Counted from the stretch's first letter, positions 8,146-14,811 are shown. The stretch: DNA of 14,811 nt from Candidatus Hermodarchaeota archaeon (GCA_016839995.1 JAEOTD010000048.1:1-14811); one strand, 5' to 3'. Notes: generated by a model not told the origin, from the sequence alone. Program-made: numbers and translations.

Positions 8146-8229
8146 GGTTACTAAGGAATTATAGCACTTACTAGAGACTTTCTGGTTACCAAGCTAGTTG
8201 ATGAAGGGTCTTCCATGTTGAACCTTCAT
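8146..8229 (+). promoter_or_regulatory. Promoter region of the DUF362 gene with direct and inverted repeats
   Basis: A TATA-like AATTATA (8157-8163) lies between two direct repeats matching at nine of ten bases: GGTTACTAAG (8146-8155) and GGTTACCAAG (8184-8193), 38 bases apart. Downstream, ATGAAGG (8201-8207) and CCTTCAT (8223-8229) form an inverted repeat in the predicted leader. Regulatory function is inferred from position only. Confidence 0.35.
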
Positions 8230-8253
8230 TGTTTAAGCTGGTGATAATGGTGG

Positions 8254-9951
8254 GTGATTTCCTTGTCAATTGAGGAAAAAATTGCCACACATACTGAAAT
8301 GCAATCAGGTGCATTCTTTTTTCACATTCTCAACAGTCACGCCGTGGTGTGGCTTTTATCAATGAAGAATGGGCGCAAAAAGGATAAACAATTCACTCAA
8401 TCGGGTGCGTTTCTCCTTGGAGCCGCTAGCCTTGTCTGGTTTCTCATTCGGACGGGTACTAAACCAACTCGAATCGTCTATCCCTGTCAACGTGCTGCAG
8501 TAGATACAATCTCGATAGCAACGCAGAGCCTCATTCCTGCAGCCTTGACATCCCTTTTCATGGGATTCTCCCTTCGACCAGTAAAGATGTTAGCAACAAC
8601 CGCAAAAACCACCGTTAAACGGTATTGGAAGCCCATTGTTGCATTAGCCATTATTCTCCCCACCGCGGGCTTAGGTATATTCTTCGTCTGGAACAGTCTA
8701 CAACCCAACCCTTCCGGCAGTGATGTCAACCTCATCTTGAACCCGCAAACCGCCACTTCTTCTCCTGCCTCTGATATCTTTGTCCTCAACGGACCAACAT
8801 TCGCTCACATTCCCAACCTTATCAACCTCATGGGTTCTCAAGGACTGGATTTCTATCTATCGAGTACGCCGGGCGCTAACCAGGGACCCTCGGGTTTGAT
8901 TGCTAGCAACGATGTTGTTCTCATTAAGATCAATAGTCAATGGCCAGAACGCGGAGGAACCAACACCGATTTGCTACGCGAAATGATACAAGCAATCCTC
9001 GATCACCCAGATGTATTCGATGGAGAAATTGTAATCGCAGATAATGGACAAGGTCATGGTTCCCTTGACTGGGATGAAAGCAACGCGGAGGATCACAGCC
9101 AATCCGTCAGTGATATTGTTACCAGTTTTTCATCATCATATCCAGTCAATATGTTTGACTGGCAGGCAATATACAGAAACGAAGTTGAAGAATACTCTGA
9201 TGGTGACATGGATGACGGATACATCCTGTATGATATAGCAGATCCTGACACCGGGATTTTTATCAGCTATCCAAAATTCCAAACCACTGATGGTACCTAT
9301 ATCAGTTTCAAACATGGCGTTTGGACTGGTAGCAGCTACGAAGACCGACTCAAAGTGATTAATTTCCCAATCCTCAAATCCCATTCCAATTACGGAGTTA
9401 CAGGCGCAACGAAACATTACATGGGTGTTGAATCTGAGATCTTCAATGGTGGGCTTGCTAATGGTCACTGGTGTATTCGAAACGGTGGTATGGGTACATT
9501 ACTAGCGGAAACACGATATCCAGTAATCAATATTCTTGATGCGACCTGGGTTAATGCGAATCCAGCTACATCATTTTTCCAGTGTGGCCCCCCGACATCC
9601 TATGAACAAGCCACACGAGTGAATGTCTTAATGGCTAGCACCGATCCCATCGCCTTGGATTATTGGGCTGCCAAACATGTGCTAATGCAAACAGCCGAAC
9701 TTAATGGTATTAGTTCTTTTAGCTCACTTGACCCAGATAACACACAGCGAGGAAGTTTATCAGAAGCCTTTGGTGTCTGGCTTCGACTCACAGAAACGGA
9801 GCTTATACAAAACGGATATACTGTTACCTGTGATGAAACTCGAATGAATGTTTACATCAGTCAGCCTTTCATGTTTCCCATTGATCTTCCTTCATATGCT
9901 ATGATGTGTCCGGTTGAAACACCCTGGACAAGCGGAACTAAGAAATCGTAA
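8254..9951 (+). CDS. Membrane-anchored DUF362 protein
   Basis: A 565-residue protein. The N-terminal 150 residues carry three hydrophobic helices (about 50-67, 87-105, 127-146) and a TRIVYPCQRAA segment (72-82). The rest is a soluble domain with DUF362 landmarks: FPILKSHSNYG with K375 and H377, GATKHYMG, ILDATWV near 427, and ASTDPIALDYWAAKHV at 461-476. The DUF362 family has no established reaction; some members are joined to ferredoxin domains, but no CxxCxxCxxxC cluster occurs here. The soluble domain probably faces outside, anchored by the third helix, though this is inferred. GTG at 8254 is preceded by GGTGAT (8240-8245) at eight bases; a TTG at 8263 behind a second GGTGAT is an alternative start. 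The gene stands alone between a terminator and the next promoter. Confidence 0.85.
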   Translation: MISLSIEEKIATHTEMQSGAFFFHILNSHAVVWLLSMKNGRKKDKQFTQSGAFLLGAASLVWFLIRTGTKPTRIVYPCQRAAVDTISIATQSLIPAALTSLFMGFSLRPVKMLATTAKTTVKRYWKPIVALAIILPTAGLGIFFVWNSLQPNPSGSDVNLILNPQTATSSPASDIFVLNGPTFAHIPNLINLMGSQGLDFYLSSTPGANQGPSGLIASNDVVLIKINSQWPERGGTNTDLLREMIQAILDHPDVFDGEIVIADNGQGHGSLDWDESNAEDHSQSVSDIVTSFSSSYPVNMFDWQAIYRNEVEEYSDGDMDDGYILYDIADPDTGIFISYPKFQTTDGTYISFKHGVWTGSSYEDRLKVINFPILKSHSNYGVTGATKHYMGVESEIFNGGLANGHWCIRNGGMGTLLAETRYPVINILDATWVNANPATSFFQCGPPTSYEQATRVNVLMASTDPIALDYWAAKHVLMQTAELNGISSFSSLDPDNTQRGSLSEAFGVWLRLTETELIQNGYTVTCDETRMNVYISQPFMFPIDLPSYAMMCPVETPWTSGTKKS

Positions 9952-9968
9952 TGGACCTTCAGTCAATT

Positions 9969-10002
9969 ACTAGAACCCACTCTCTAGTCAGAGTTATTTA
10001 TA
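9969..10002 (+). promoter_or_regulatory. TATA box and inverted repeat before the hypothetical gene at 10049
   Basis: TTATTTATA at 9994-10002 is a good archaeal TATA element and places transcription start near 10025. Just upstream, ACTAGA (9969-9974) and TCTAGT (9983-9988) form an inverted repeat with an eight-base spacer, either an operator or the end of the preceding transcript. Confidence 0.45.
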
Positions 10003-10048
10003 GAACCTAAAGGTAGAATTACTCAAAATCAGAGTGTTGGCGATAAAC

Positions 10049-10816
10049 ATGGCAATACAGGATTTAATAATCCTGGATCACTTCCTCTATTCATTTGAAG
10101 TTCCGCTCTTCAACAGGATAATGAACCTATGTGAAATCATTAAACGCTGCGAACACCACAAAATTGGTCGACCTGATGCCAGCTATGAAGGTATCTATCT
10201 CTTTGCACAGGATGGCAGTTACCTCGAAATGTTGAAACACCCTATTCAAACCCCTAGGGTTGGCGGTCTGGCTGTCAGCGCATTATCTCCAAATCAAGAG
10301 CCTGTTCGCCTTCTCCCTTCCCGATATCCCCAGCTGCAATGGTTCAGCCATCAAATACAATCCGCTGACAACCAACCCTGGTACACTTATTTTGGGCAAA
10401 TACCCGTTGAAGAAATCCAACGACAAGGGTTCATGCTTTGGGCGATGCTCTACGACAATCTACGACGCCATCGCGCATATCAATACCAGAAGAAACCCCC
10501 CTCCGATAAGGAGTTCGCTGTCCAAGAATTCACAGCTGCACGAATTAAAATGCCCTCCAGACACCTTGATACAATACGTCAACAAGCTCAATGGCTCCCA
10601 GGGAATCATAGCATCAGCGATAACAAAATCATACTACGTGTCGTGAATCCCTCCTTTCATGAATTCGAGGTAACCATAGAAGCTGGTAAAGAAGATACCC
10701 AAAACAAGTTTGTAAGCGTCACGATGCAACTGAATTCTAACGCACAAATTGAATCACAGCAGGTCAAAGGATTACGATTAACACGGTTACAAAACAAGTT
10801 AGTTCTCAACTTCTAA
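10049..10816 (+). CDS. Hypothetical protein, possible VOC-like N-terminal half
   Basis: A soluble protein of 255 residues that I do not recognise with confidence. The first half reads like half of a vicinal-oxygen-chelate (glyoxalase-like) domain: ILDHFLY with His11 in a first strand, a helix, then GIYLFAQDGSYLEML with Glu60, followed by WFSHQI and WYTYFG. The second half (about 150-255) alternates short strands and charged loops and has no clear motif. There is no membrane helix or signal peptide. I chose ATG at 10049, which has a GGCGAT four bases upstream; an in-frame GTG at 10034 would add five residues but has no binding site. The TATA box at 9994 suits either start. A hairpin lies just after the stop. 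The VOC reading is a resemblance by eye only. Confidence 0.7.
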   Translation: MAIQDLIILDHFLYSFEVPLFNRIMNLCEIIKRCEHHKIGRPDASYEGIYLFAQDGSYLEMLKHPIQTPRVGGLAVSALSPNQEPVRLLPSRYPQLQWFSHQIQSADNQPWYTYFGQIPVEEIQRQGFMLWAMLYDNLRRHRAYQYQKKPPSDKEFAVQEFTAARIKMPSRHLDTIRQQAQWLPGNHSISDNKIILRVVNPSFHEFEVTIEAGKEDTQNKFVSVTMQLNSNAQIESQQVKGLRLTRLQNKLVLNF

Positions 10817-10820
10817 CATA

Positions 10821-10839
10821 ACAATTCATCCTGAATTGT
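10821..10839 (+). terminator. Hairpin just downstream of the hypothetical gene
   Basis: ACAATTCA (10821-10828) and TGAATTGT (10832-10839) form a perfect eight-bp stem with a three-base loop, starting four bases after the stop codon at 10814-10816. Only a short T-run follows (GAGTTTATAA), so termination is likely but not certain. Confidence 0.5.
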
Positions 10840-11000
10840 GGAGTTTATAACATACGCCATAAGCATACGGTTGACGTGCCTGCGTCGCAAATTGCCCTGT
10901 GTCGCTGCGGAGTCCGGGAGCCAAAAAACGGGTGCAGGGACCCGGGCCATCCCCTCTTTTCGAACCCCCCCCCAAATCCATAAGCAACCCCTAGGATCCC
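10840..11000. other. G+C-rich stretch without a recognisable gene
   Basis: By my count 10881-10970 is about 64% G+C, clearly above the flanking genes. It holds a nine-C run (10965-10973) and a small hairpin CGGGT-GCAGGG-ACCCG (about 10929-10944). No tRNA cloverleaf could be built around the TTCGAA at about 10959. No convincing reading frame with a start signal was found. It could be a structured RNA, a remnant of foreign DNA, or an assembly-prone region. Confidence 0.3.
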
Positions 11001-11056
11001 TTTATTAGAACCCAAGGGGATACTGCAAGTTACGAAACGAACAGGGAGCAACCTAA

Positions 11057-11298
11057 ATGCCTAAACCCGAAGAAACACGCATCCGATCAATCGTGAAAGC
11101 CATCACCTAGAGGATACTAGCATCAATAAGCACCTAATCCTTGCTTTTCTAATCACTAGTAATATCGTTTTTGCCAGCCTCATCAGTATCCTCGACCTCA
11201 TCATCAAATTCATCGAATACTTTCTCCATGAACGCCTCTGGTCTTGGATACCCTGGGGCTATCACAGAGCTCACTTTCCCGATTCGCTTAAAAAATAA
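11057..11298 (+). pseudogene. Broken DUF2061 small membrane protein gene
   Basis: From ATG at 11057 the frame reads MPKPEETRIRSIVKAIT, then TAG at 11108-11110, then RILASIST. After one missing base near 11134 the next frame continues with LILAFLITSNIVFASLIS, ILDLIIKFIEYFLHERLW and WIPWGYHRAH to TAA at 11296-11298. Joined, this matches the DUF2061 pattern (KAITWRI, a helix, a TGN-like turn, a second helix, then HERxW and WG), about 80 residues with two helices. The TAG replaces the TGG expected for the conserved Trp of KAITWR, and ACC followed by CTA lacks one C. A TTTATTA box (11001-11007) and an AGGGAG site (11043-11048) remain, suggesting recent inactivation. Sequencing error could explain one lesion, less easily two. 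Confidence 0.75.
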
Positions 11299-11315
11299 CG
11301 ATTCTCCTTGTAGAG

Positions 11316-11645
11316 CTACTTGTCTTCAATTCGCTTGAACATATGTCGCATTTGGCGCTGATAGTCTTCAAACGCTGTACGACCCTGTGGCGCCAGTTGA
11401 ATAAGGGTAATCGGTTTCCGATCTACAAATTTCTTGATGACCTCAACAAATCCTGCATTCTCTAATTTGGTAATATGTGAAGAGAGATTTCCCCACGTCA
11501 GCTTGGTTTGCCGCTTAAGAAAAAGAAAATCAGCACGATCCAAGACATATAGGTGGGACATGATGATGAGTCGGGCTGGTTCATGAATCACCCGATCAAT
11601 GTCATCAATAATCGGAAACTTAGTGTCATCCGATTCCTCAGTCAA
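11316..11645 (-). CDS. Winged-helix transcriptional regulator
   Basis: A 109-residue DNA-binding protein of the small archaeal winged-helix type (MarR/ArsR-like, similar to the HTH_34 group). An N-terminal helix RVIHEPARLIIMSHLYVL (18-35) is followed by FLFLKRQTKLT, the recognition helix WGNLSSHITKLENAGFV (51-67), a basic wing KKFVDRKPITLIQL (71-84) and a C-terminal helix suited to dimerisation. No ligand-binding domain is present. The TTG start at 11645 overlaps the end of the upstream membrane-protein gene by eight bases, with GGAG inside that gene as the likely binding site, so the two are translationally coupled. It is the last gene of a three-gene minus-strand unit. It is a good candidate to bind the 18-bp repeats upstream of the unit and so regulate itself and the divergent ABC exporter. 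Confidence 0.85.
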   Translation of the reverse strand: MTEESDDTKFPIIDDIDRVIHEPARLIIMSHLYVLDRADFLFLKRQTKLTWGNLSSHITKLENAGFVEVIKKFVDRKPITLIQLAPQGRTAFEDYQRQMRHMFKRIEDK

Positions 11646-12252
11646 CCTCCCTCTCTCCGTGCATTTCTTTTGGATACCTCTTCACGAACCGATACAACAA
11701 CAAGGAACCATAGAATGTCATGATAAATCCTAAAACTAATCCAGGTAGGACAACGAATACTGGAAATAGAGTGGTGAAGAGTGCAGAGCTAAACAGGATA
11801 ATCCCGTAAGAATAGAACCGCCGAATGTATGATGAATACCCTATTGCTACAAAGATTAGTCCACCAATGACTCCTATAATCAGAATTGTAAACACTGACT
11901 CAAAAAGGAAAATTCCCAACGGGGGGTAGAACATAGCAATGATGCCAAGAATATTGAAGACAACTAAGATTACCGTGAATCCTAAGAAGATGAATATCGT
12001 TTTTCTCTGACGAGTTGGAGAAAACTCCACATATCCTATCCGAGGAATGGTTATTGCCTTCTTTAGACCCGCAAATGATATCGTAAATGCTGCAAGACTT
12101 CCAATTAGGAAATACCAATACTCTGGCAAAAGCCAAATTATCAAGCTGAGGCTAAATAACGCCGCCCCAACAAAAATATCGATTAATCCGTCTTGATGAT
12201 ACGAGAGATAAATCCGACGTTCAATTTGTTTCAAATCAACAACTTCATTCAA
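11638..12252 (-). CDS. Six-helix membrane protein, paralogue B, unknown function
   Basis: About 204 residues with six hydrophobic helices and a charged C-terminal tail. It is clearly paralogous to the upstream gene: both share SYHQDGLIDIF near the N-terminus, a P-R-(I/M)-G-Y-V-E-F loop between helices 2 and 3 followed by basic residues, and a closing RF(V/L)(K/R)(R/Q)YP after the last helix. The conserved Tyr-His-Gln-Asp-Gly lies just before the first helix, on the likely cytosolic side. I chose TTG at 12252 because AAGGTG (12264-12259) lies six bases upstream; GTG at 12261 is an in-frame alternative adding three residues. It is second in the operon, with a short gap after paralogue A and an eight-base overlap with the regulator gene. 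The function is unknown; pairing with a regulator suggests sensing or sequestration of that regulator. Confidence 0.8.
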   Translation of the reverse strand: MNEVVDLKQIERRIYLSYHQDGLIDIFVGAALFSLSLIIWLLPEYWYFLIGSLAAFTISFAGLKKAITIPRIGYVEFSPTRQRKTIFIFLGFTVILVVFNILGIIAMFYPPLGIFLFESVFTILIIGVIGGLIFVAIGYSSYIRRFYSYGIILFSSALFTTLFPVFVVLPGLVLGFIMTFYGSLLLYRFVKRYPKEMHGEREVD

Positions 12253-12275
12253 AGACAACACCTTCTGTAATCAAA

Positions 12276-12905
12276 TCAATCAGTTTCCCAATCATCATAG
12301 GGTTCACCGTGTGACTGTGTTCTTGGGTATTGACGAAGAAATCGGGAAAGCAAGACAAAACCTGTCGTTGCAATGACTAGCCCAAATACGATAACAGGAA
12401 TTGCCAAATGTAATACCCCCGCATAAGATACGAAGAAGACTAGAAACGCCACTGCCCCGTAGATGGATAGGCGATATATTTGAACCACCCACCCAAAGAA
12501 TGCAAACAAGCCTCCTGCTGTTGCTCCAATAACAAGCAGCCCATGCTGATTCAGAAAGGCATTGAGTTCAGGCGTCAACAAATCAAAAGCCATGAAGAGA
12601 AACAATGCCAAATTCAGAATGAGTAGGATAAGAACCAAGAGTATAATCCGCATTCTTCGACTCTGTTTGAATTCCACATACCCCATCCGTGGAACGGTTA
12701 TTGATCGTTTTGCCCCAACATAGCTGAAAAAGAAAATGATGAATGTGCTCCCCCAAATATAGAACATGCCTCCCAAGAACATGGTGAGCAGCATCACTCC
12801 AAAAAAGATGATGGCGAGGCCAAGGAAGATATCAATGAGCCCATCTTGATGATAAGACGTATACGCTTTTCTTTCCAAGGATTTCAGATCGATGTGATCA
12901 GACAT
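12276..12905 (-). CDS. Six-helix membrane protein, paralogue A, unknown function
   Basis: 209 residues with six predicted helices (about 25-43, 46-63, 87-107, 121-140, 147-165, 166-187). Shared family motifs are SYHQDGLIDIF (17-27), SITVPRMGYVEF (68-79) and RFLRQYP (188-194); the tail ends in an acidic YDDWETD. The ATG at 12905 has a weak AGGCG seven bases upstream. A TATA-like TATTTAA on the minus strand (12948-12942) would start transcription near 12920. It is the first gene of the operon with paralogue B and the winged-helix regulator, facing away from the ABC exporter. No enzymatic motif or transporter signature is visible. The tandem arrangement suggests local duplication and perhaps a heterodimer. 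I recall similar uncharacterised proteins beside small regulators but cannot name a family. Confidence 0.8.
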   Translation of the reverse strand: MSDHIDLKSLERKAYTSYHQDGLIDIFLGLAIIFFGVMLLTMFLGGMFYIWGSTFIIFFFSYVGAKRSITVPRMGYVEFKQSRRMRIILLVLILLILNLALFLFMAFDLLTPELNAFLNQHGLLVIGATAGGLFAFFGWVVQIYRLSIYGAVAFLVFFVSYAGVLHLAIPVIVFGLVIATTGFVLLSRFLRQYPRTQSHGEPYDDWETD

Positions 12906-12923
12906 TGTGTTTCGCCTAAAGAA

Positions 12924-12977
12924 TATAGTGCTTTGTGGTACTTAAATACTTTGTGATATTATAGTACTTTGCACGGC
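12924..12977. repeat. Three direct repeats with an 18-bp period in a divergent promoter region
   Basis: Repeat 1 (12924-12941) starts TATAGTGCTTTGTG, repeat 2 (12942-12959) TTAAATACTTTGTG, and repeat 3 (12960-12977) TATAGTACTTTGC. The shared core is (A/G)CTTTG(T/C) preceded by an A/T-rich half. Starts are exactly 18 bases apart. The middle copy contains the probable minus-strand TATA element of the membrane-protein operon, so the outer copies flank it. The arrangement fits an operator array. Confidence 0.65.
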
Positions 12978-12981
12978 AAAG

Positions 12982-12988
12982 TTAATAA
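12982..12988 (+). promoter_or_regulatory. Candidate TATA box of the ABC exporter operon
   Basis: TTAATAA, preceded by the BRE-like CAAAG, lies ten bases after the core of the third 18-bp repeat (ending at 12972) and would start transcription near 13012, shortly before the ATG at 13024. Confidence 0.4.
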
Positions 12989-13023
12989 GGGGGTTCTAAC
13001 AAGCATTCCTTGAAGTGAAACAC

Positions 13024-13791
13024 ATGAACAACGGTGTATCAATTCAAACTCAACAGCTTAACAAGCGATTCGGACCCGTCCATGCCGTTCGAAACTTAGA
13101 TCTGGAAGTCCGTCAAGGAAGCCGTTTTGGATTCCTAGGACCGAACGGTGCAGGGAAAACCACTACGGTGCGTATTCTCTCGGGTCTCTTGAAACAATCC
13201 AGTGGTACGGCAACGGTGTGTGGCCGACCACTAGATTCTAAACGCAACGAAATCAAAGCAGTTACTGGATTATTACCAGAAACCCCTGGTACCTATTCAA
13301 AACTGTCTGCAGTCGAATTCCTCGAGTTTATCGGGGCTTTGAACGGTCAAAATGGCTCTGAATTGGACCACCGGATTGACAGCCTCCTCGGTTTGCTAGG
13401 ATTAGAAACGAGGCAAGACGATTTACTTGAATCGTATTCATCCGGTATGAAACAAAAGGTCCTCATTGCCTCAACACTCCTTCATGATCCCAAGCTAGTT
13501 TTTTTAGATGAACCCACTTCACGCTTGGATCCAAGTGTGAGTGCAGTCGTGAAAGAATTAATCCAGATTCTTGCTGAGGAAACAGCGACCACATTCTTCA
13601 TCTGTACACATCAAACCTCCTTTGCTGAAGATGTCTGTAATCAAATCGGAATAATCATCGAGGGCGAACTGGTCATTGAAGGATCAGTGGATGAAATCAT
13701 TCATGCTGCGAAGGCAAAAAATCTCGAAGACGCTTATCTTCGAATCGTCGGTAGTCAAGTTGACCGAAGTGCACTCCTCAACTGGAGGTGA
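13024..13791 (+). CDS. ABC-2 type exporter, ATP-binding subunit
   Basis: About 255 residues, one complete ABC ATPase domain of the drug/antibiotic or Na+ exporter type (CcmA-like). In a numbering that begins at the in-frame GTG at 13015, Walker A GPNGAGKT is at 42-49; the Q-loop position reads TGLLPETPG (Glu in place of Gln, as in many relatives); the signature is YSSGMKQK at 141-148; Walker B is LVFLDE at 161-166; the D-loop is SRLDP at 169-173; and the switch His is H199. The D-loop Arg replaces the usual Gly. I prefer ATG at 13024 because GAAGTGA (13012-13018) is a good binding site five bases upstream. The stop codon sits inside the ribosome binding site of the permease gene that follows, so the two are coupled. 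It should power export of an unidentified substrate. Confidence 0.92.
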   Translation: MNNGVSIQTQQLNKRFGPVHAVRNLDLEVRQGSRFGFLGPNGAGKTTTVRILSGLLKQSSGTATVCGRPLDSKRNEIKAVTGLLPETPGTYSKLSAVEFLEFIGALNGQNGSELDHRIDSLLGLLGLETRQDDLLESYSSGMKQKVLIASTLLHDPKLVFLDEPTSRLDPSVSAVVKELIQILAEETATTFFICTHQTSFAEDVCNQIGIIIEGELVIEGSVDEIIHAAKAKNLEDAYLRIVGSQVDRSALLNWR

Positions 13792-13795
13792 GGCA

Positions 13796-14811
13796 ATGAC
13801 ACGGAAATGGTACAGTATTGCTCGCGCTGAATACCTCATAAGCACAGTGTCAATGCGTGGACACCGTACCCGCACCATGGGCATCCTGTATATCATTGGG
13901 ATATTCTGGGCGATCCTGATTGCTCCCTACCTCATCGGAACCCTCTTTAGTATGCTACTTCCCATTGAATACCTTCGAATTATCTTAGTAACCCTATTAC
14001 CTGGGTTAATCCGCTCTGCGATGTTTTTCATCTGGATGATTCTGTCAATTCTCCCACTTTCTCGGGCGCTGCAGGAACTCAAAATTGGTCAATGGGAAAT
14101 CTTCCTCTCAAACGATGTCAGAACCCGAGACATTCTCACAGGAACCTTCCTTGGAAAAATCCCTCTCTATGGCTTACTGGTCCTCTTCATAGCACCACCA
14201 TTTCTAGCCATCTTGTTTCTAGTTTTTGAAGTTGTACTGATCGGTCAGATCCTCATCTACTCCATATTATTCACAATGATTCTAACCACAATCTGGCTTT
14301 CTAACTTGATTACTGCGGCAATCCAAGCAAAACTCGGTGAATCAGCACGAGGTAAAGACTTAGCCAACGGTCTTGCTATTCTACTGGCTATTGTTACCAT
14401 CATCCCTCTCTATGGAATTATGTTCTTCAGCCAACAAATGACAGCTATCTTAGGCTTGAATATCTTTCTACTACTTCCCTTCACCTGGCCCGCTGATATG
14501 ATTAGTTGGTTAATCATCCAGTTTAGTCAACTCAGTCTGTCAATCGAACAGGTTCTTCTCTTCAGACAAATTCTACAATTGGATCTGTTTGTGAGTACAA
14601 TCCTGTTTACTATGTTTGGACTAGCTTGTGTAGGAATCGGCTTGTTCGCAGCAGATCGCATTTTCACATATAACATCGGTGCGCGAACTGAGCAAGTCAC
14701 AACCGTCAAAGGTGAGAACGTCGTCTACCGTGGAATTCGAAAACTTAGTTCAGGTTCCTTTGGAGCTCTCGTTGTAACTTGTACGAAAGACTTCTTCCGC
14801 AAAGCTTCAAA
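13796..14811 (+). CDS. ABC-2 type exporter, permease subunit (3' end cut by the window)
   Basis: From ATG at 13796 the frame stays open for 338 codons to the window edge, so the protein is partial. A strong GGAGGTGA (13784-13791) precedes the start and overlaps the ATPase stop codon. It begins with a short basic amphipathic stretch (MTRKWYSIARAEYLISTVSM), then has about seven hydrophobic helices (around 27-53, 62-87, 121-147, 149-172, 191-212, 219-242 and 263-287). A soluble loop rich in charged residues follows, then KDFFRK near the edge. That last part resembles the point where a second permease half begins in large ABC-2 exporters, so the complete protein may exceed 500 residues. No signal peptide other than the first helix is seen. 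The adjacency and spacing make it the partner of the ATPase. Confidence 0.88.
   Translation, partial: MTRKWYSIARAEYLISTVSMRGHRTRTMGILYIIGIFWAILIAPYLIGTLFSMLLPIEYLRIILVTLLPGLIRSAMFFIWMILSILPLSRALQELKIGQWEIFLSNDVRTRDILTGTFLGKIPLYGLLVLFIAPPFLAILFLVFEVVLIGQILIYSILFTMILTTIWLSNLITAAIQAKLGESARGKDLANGLAILLAIVTIIPLYGIMFFSQQMTAILGLNIFLLLPFTWPADMISWLIIQFSQLSLSIEQVLLFRQILQLDLFVSTILFTMFGLACVGIGLFAADRIFTYNIGARTEQVTTVKGENVVYRGIRKLSSGSFGALVVTCTKDFFRKAS

Noticed and set aside
10822..10980. Plus-strand frame containing ALCRCG, then C, D, G and H residues, resembling a CDGSH iron-sulfur domain
   Set aside because: There is no upstream start with a binding site, the spacing after CRCG does not match the CDGSH pattern, and the tail is proline-rich low-complexity sequence.
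10940..10980. TTCGAA-like T-loop suggesting a tRNA
   Set aside because: Flanking bases do not form a T-stem, and no acceptor, D or anticodon arm could be built on either strand.
10845..11051. 68-codon minus-strand frame in the G+C-rich stretch
   Set aside because: The composition is unlike the neighbouring proteins, there is no recognisable motif, and it spans the promoter of the DUF2061 remnant.
11108..11110. In-frame TAG read as pyrrolysine or readthrough
   Set aside because: The position matches a conserved Trp, a frameshift follows within 30 bases, and TAG is used as a normal stop by acs and the second ATPase gene.
13499..13505. Seven-T run as a terminator
   Set aside because: It lies inside the Walker B region of the ABC ATPase gene and has no upstream hairpin.

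Overview
This looks like a chromosomal segment from an archaeon of moderate G+C content, possibly an Asgard (Thorarchaeota-like) lineage, although the lineage is a guess. The archaeal signs are an archaeosortase with its Cys/Arg/His triad, a pair of KaiC/RadA-type RecA-superfamily ATPases, TATA-like boxes (for example TTTTAAATA near 5972) instead of bacterial -35/-10 promoters, and GGTGA/GAGGTG-type ribosome binding sites in front of GTG and TTG starts. No rRNA, tRNA, CRISPR array, transposase or phage gene was recognised.

Layout. (1) 97-1477, plus: two overlapping RecA-superfamily ATPase genes, the first with an intact P-loop and the second with a degenerate one. (2) 1499-2227, minus: an archaeosortase. 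Its 5' end is crossed antisense by a possible two-helix membrane peptide (2148-2363, plus). (3) 2438-5833, minus: a soluble histidine kinase with seven PAS domains and a 14-bp perfect palindrome in its promoter. (4) 6101-8065, plus: AMP-forming acetyl-CoA synthetase, ended by a hairpin plus T-run. (5) 8254-9951, plus: a membrane-anchored DUF362 protein. (6) 10049-10816, plus: an unknown protein with a possible VOC-like N-terminal half. (7) 10817-11315: about 500 bases without an intact gene, holding a G+C-rich island and a broken DUF2061 membrane-protein gene (nonsense codon plus one-base frameshift). (8) 12905-11316, minus: an apparent operon of two paralogous six-helix membrane proteins and a winged-helix regulator. 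(9) 13024-14811, plus: an ABC-2 exporter (ATPase, then a permease cut by the window edge). The minus operon and the exporter diverge from an intergenic region that carries three direct repeats spaced exactly 18 bp.

How the parts may work together. The most coherent module is the divergent regulator/membrane-protein/ABC-exporter locus. The winged-helix protein is the obvious candidate to bind the 18-bp repeats and control one or both arms, and the paralogous membrane pair has no function I can name. The histidine kinase has no response regulator beside it. The acetyl-CoA synthetase points to acetate activation and stands as its own transcription unit. The ATPase pair, the archaeosortase and the DUF362 protein are not obviously linked to their neighbours.
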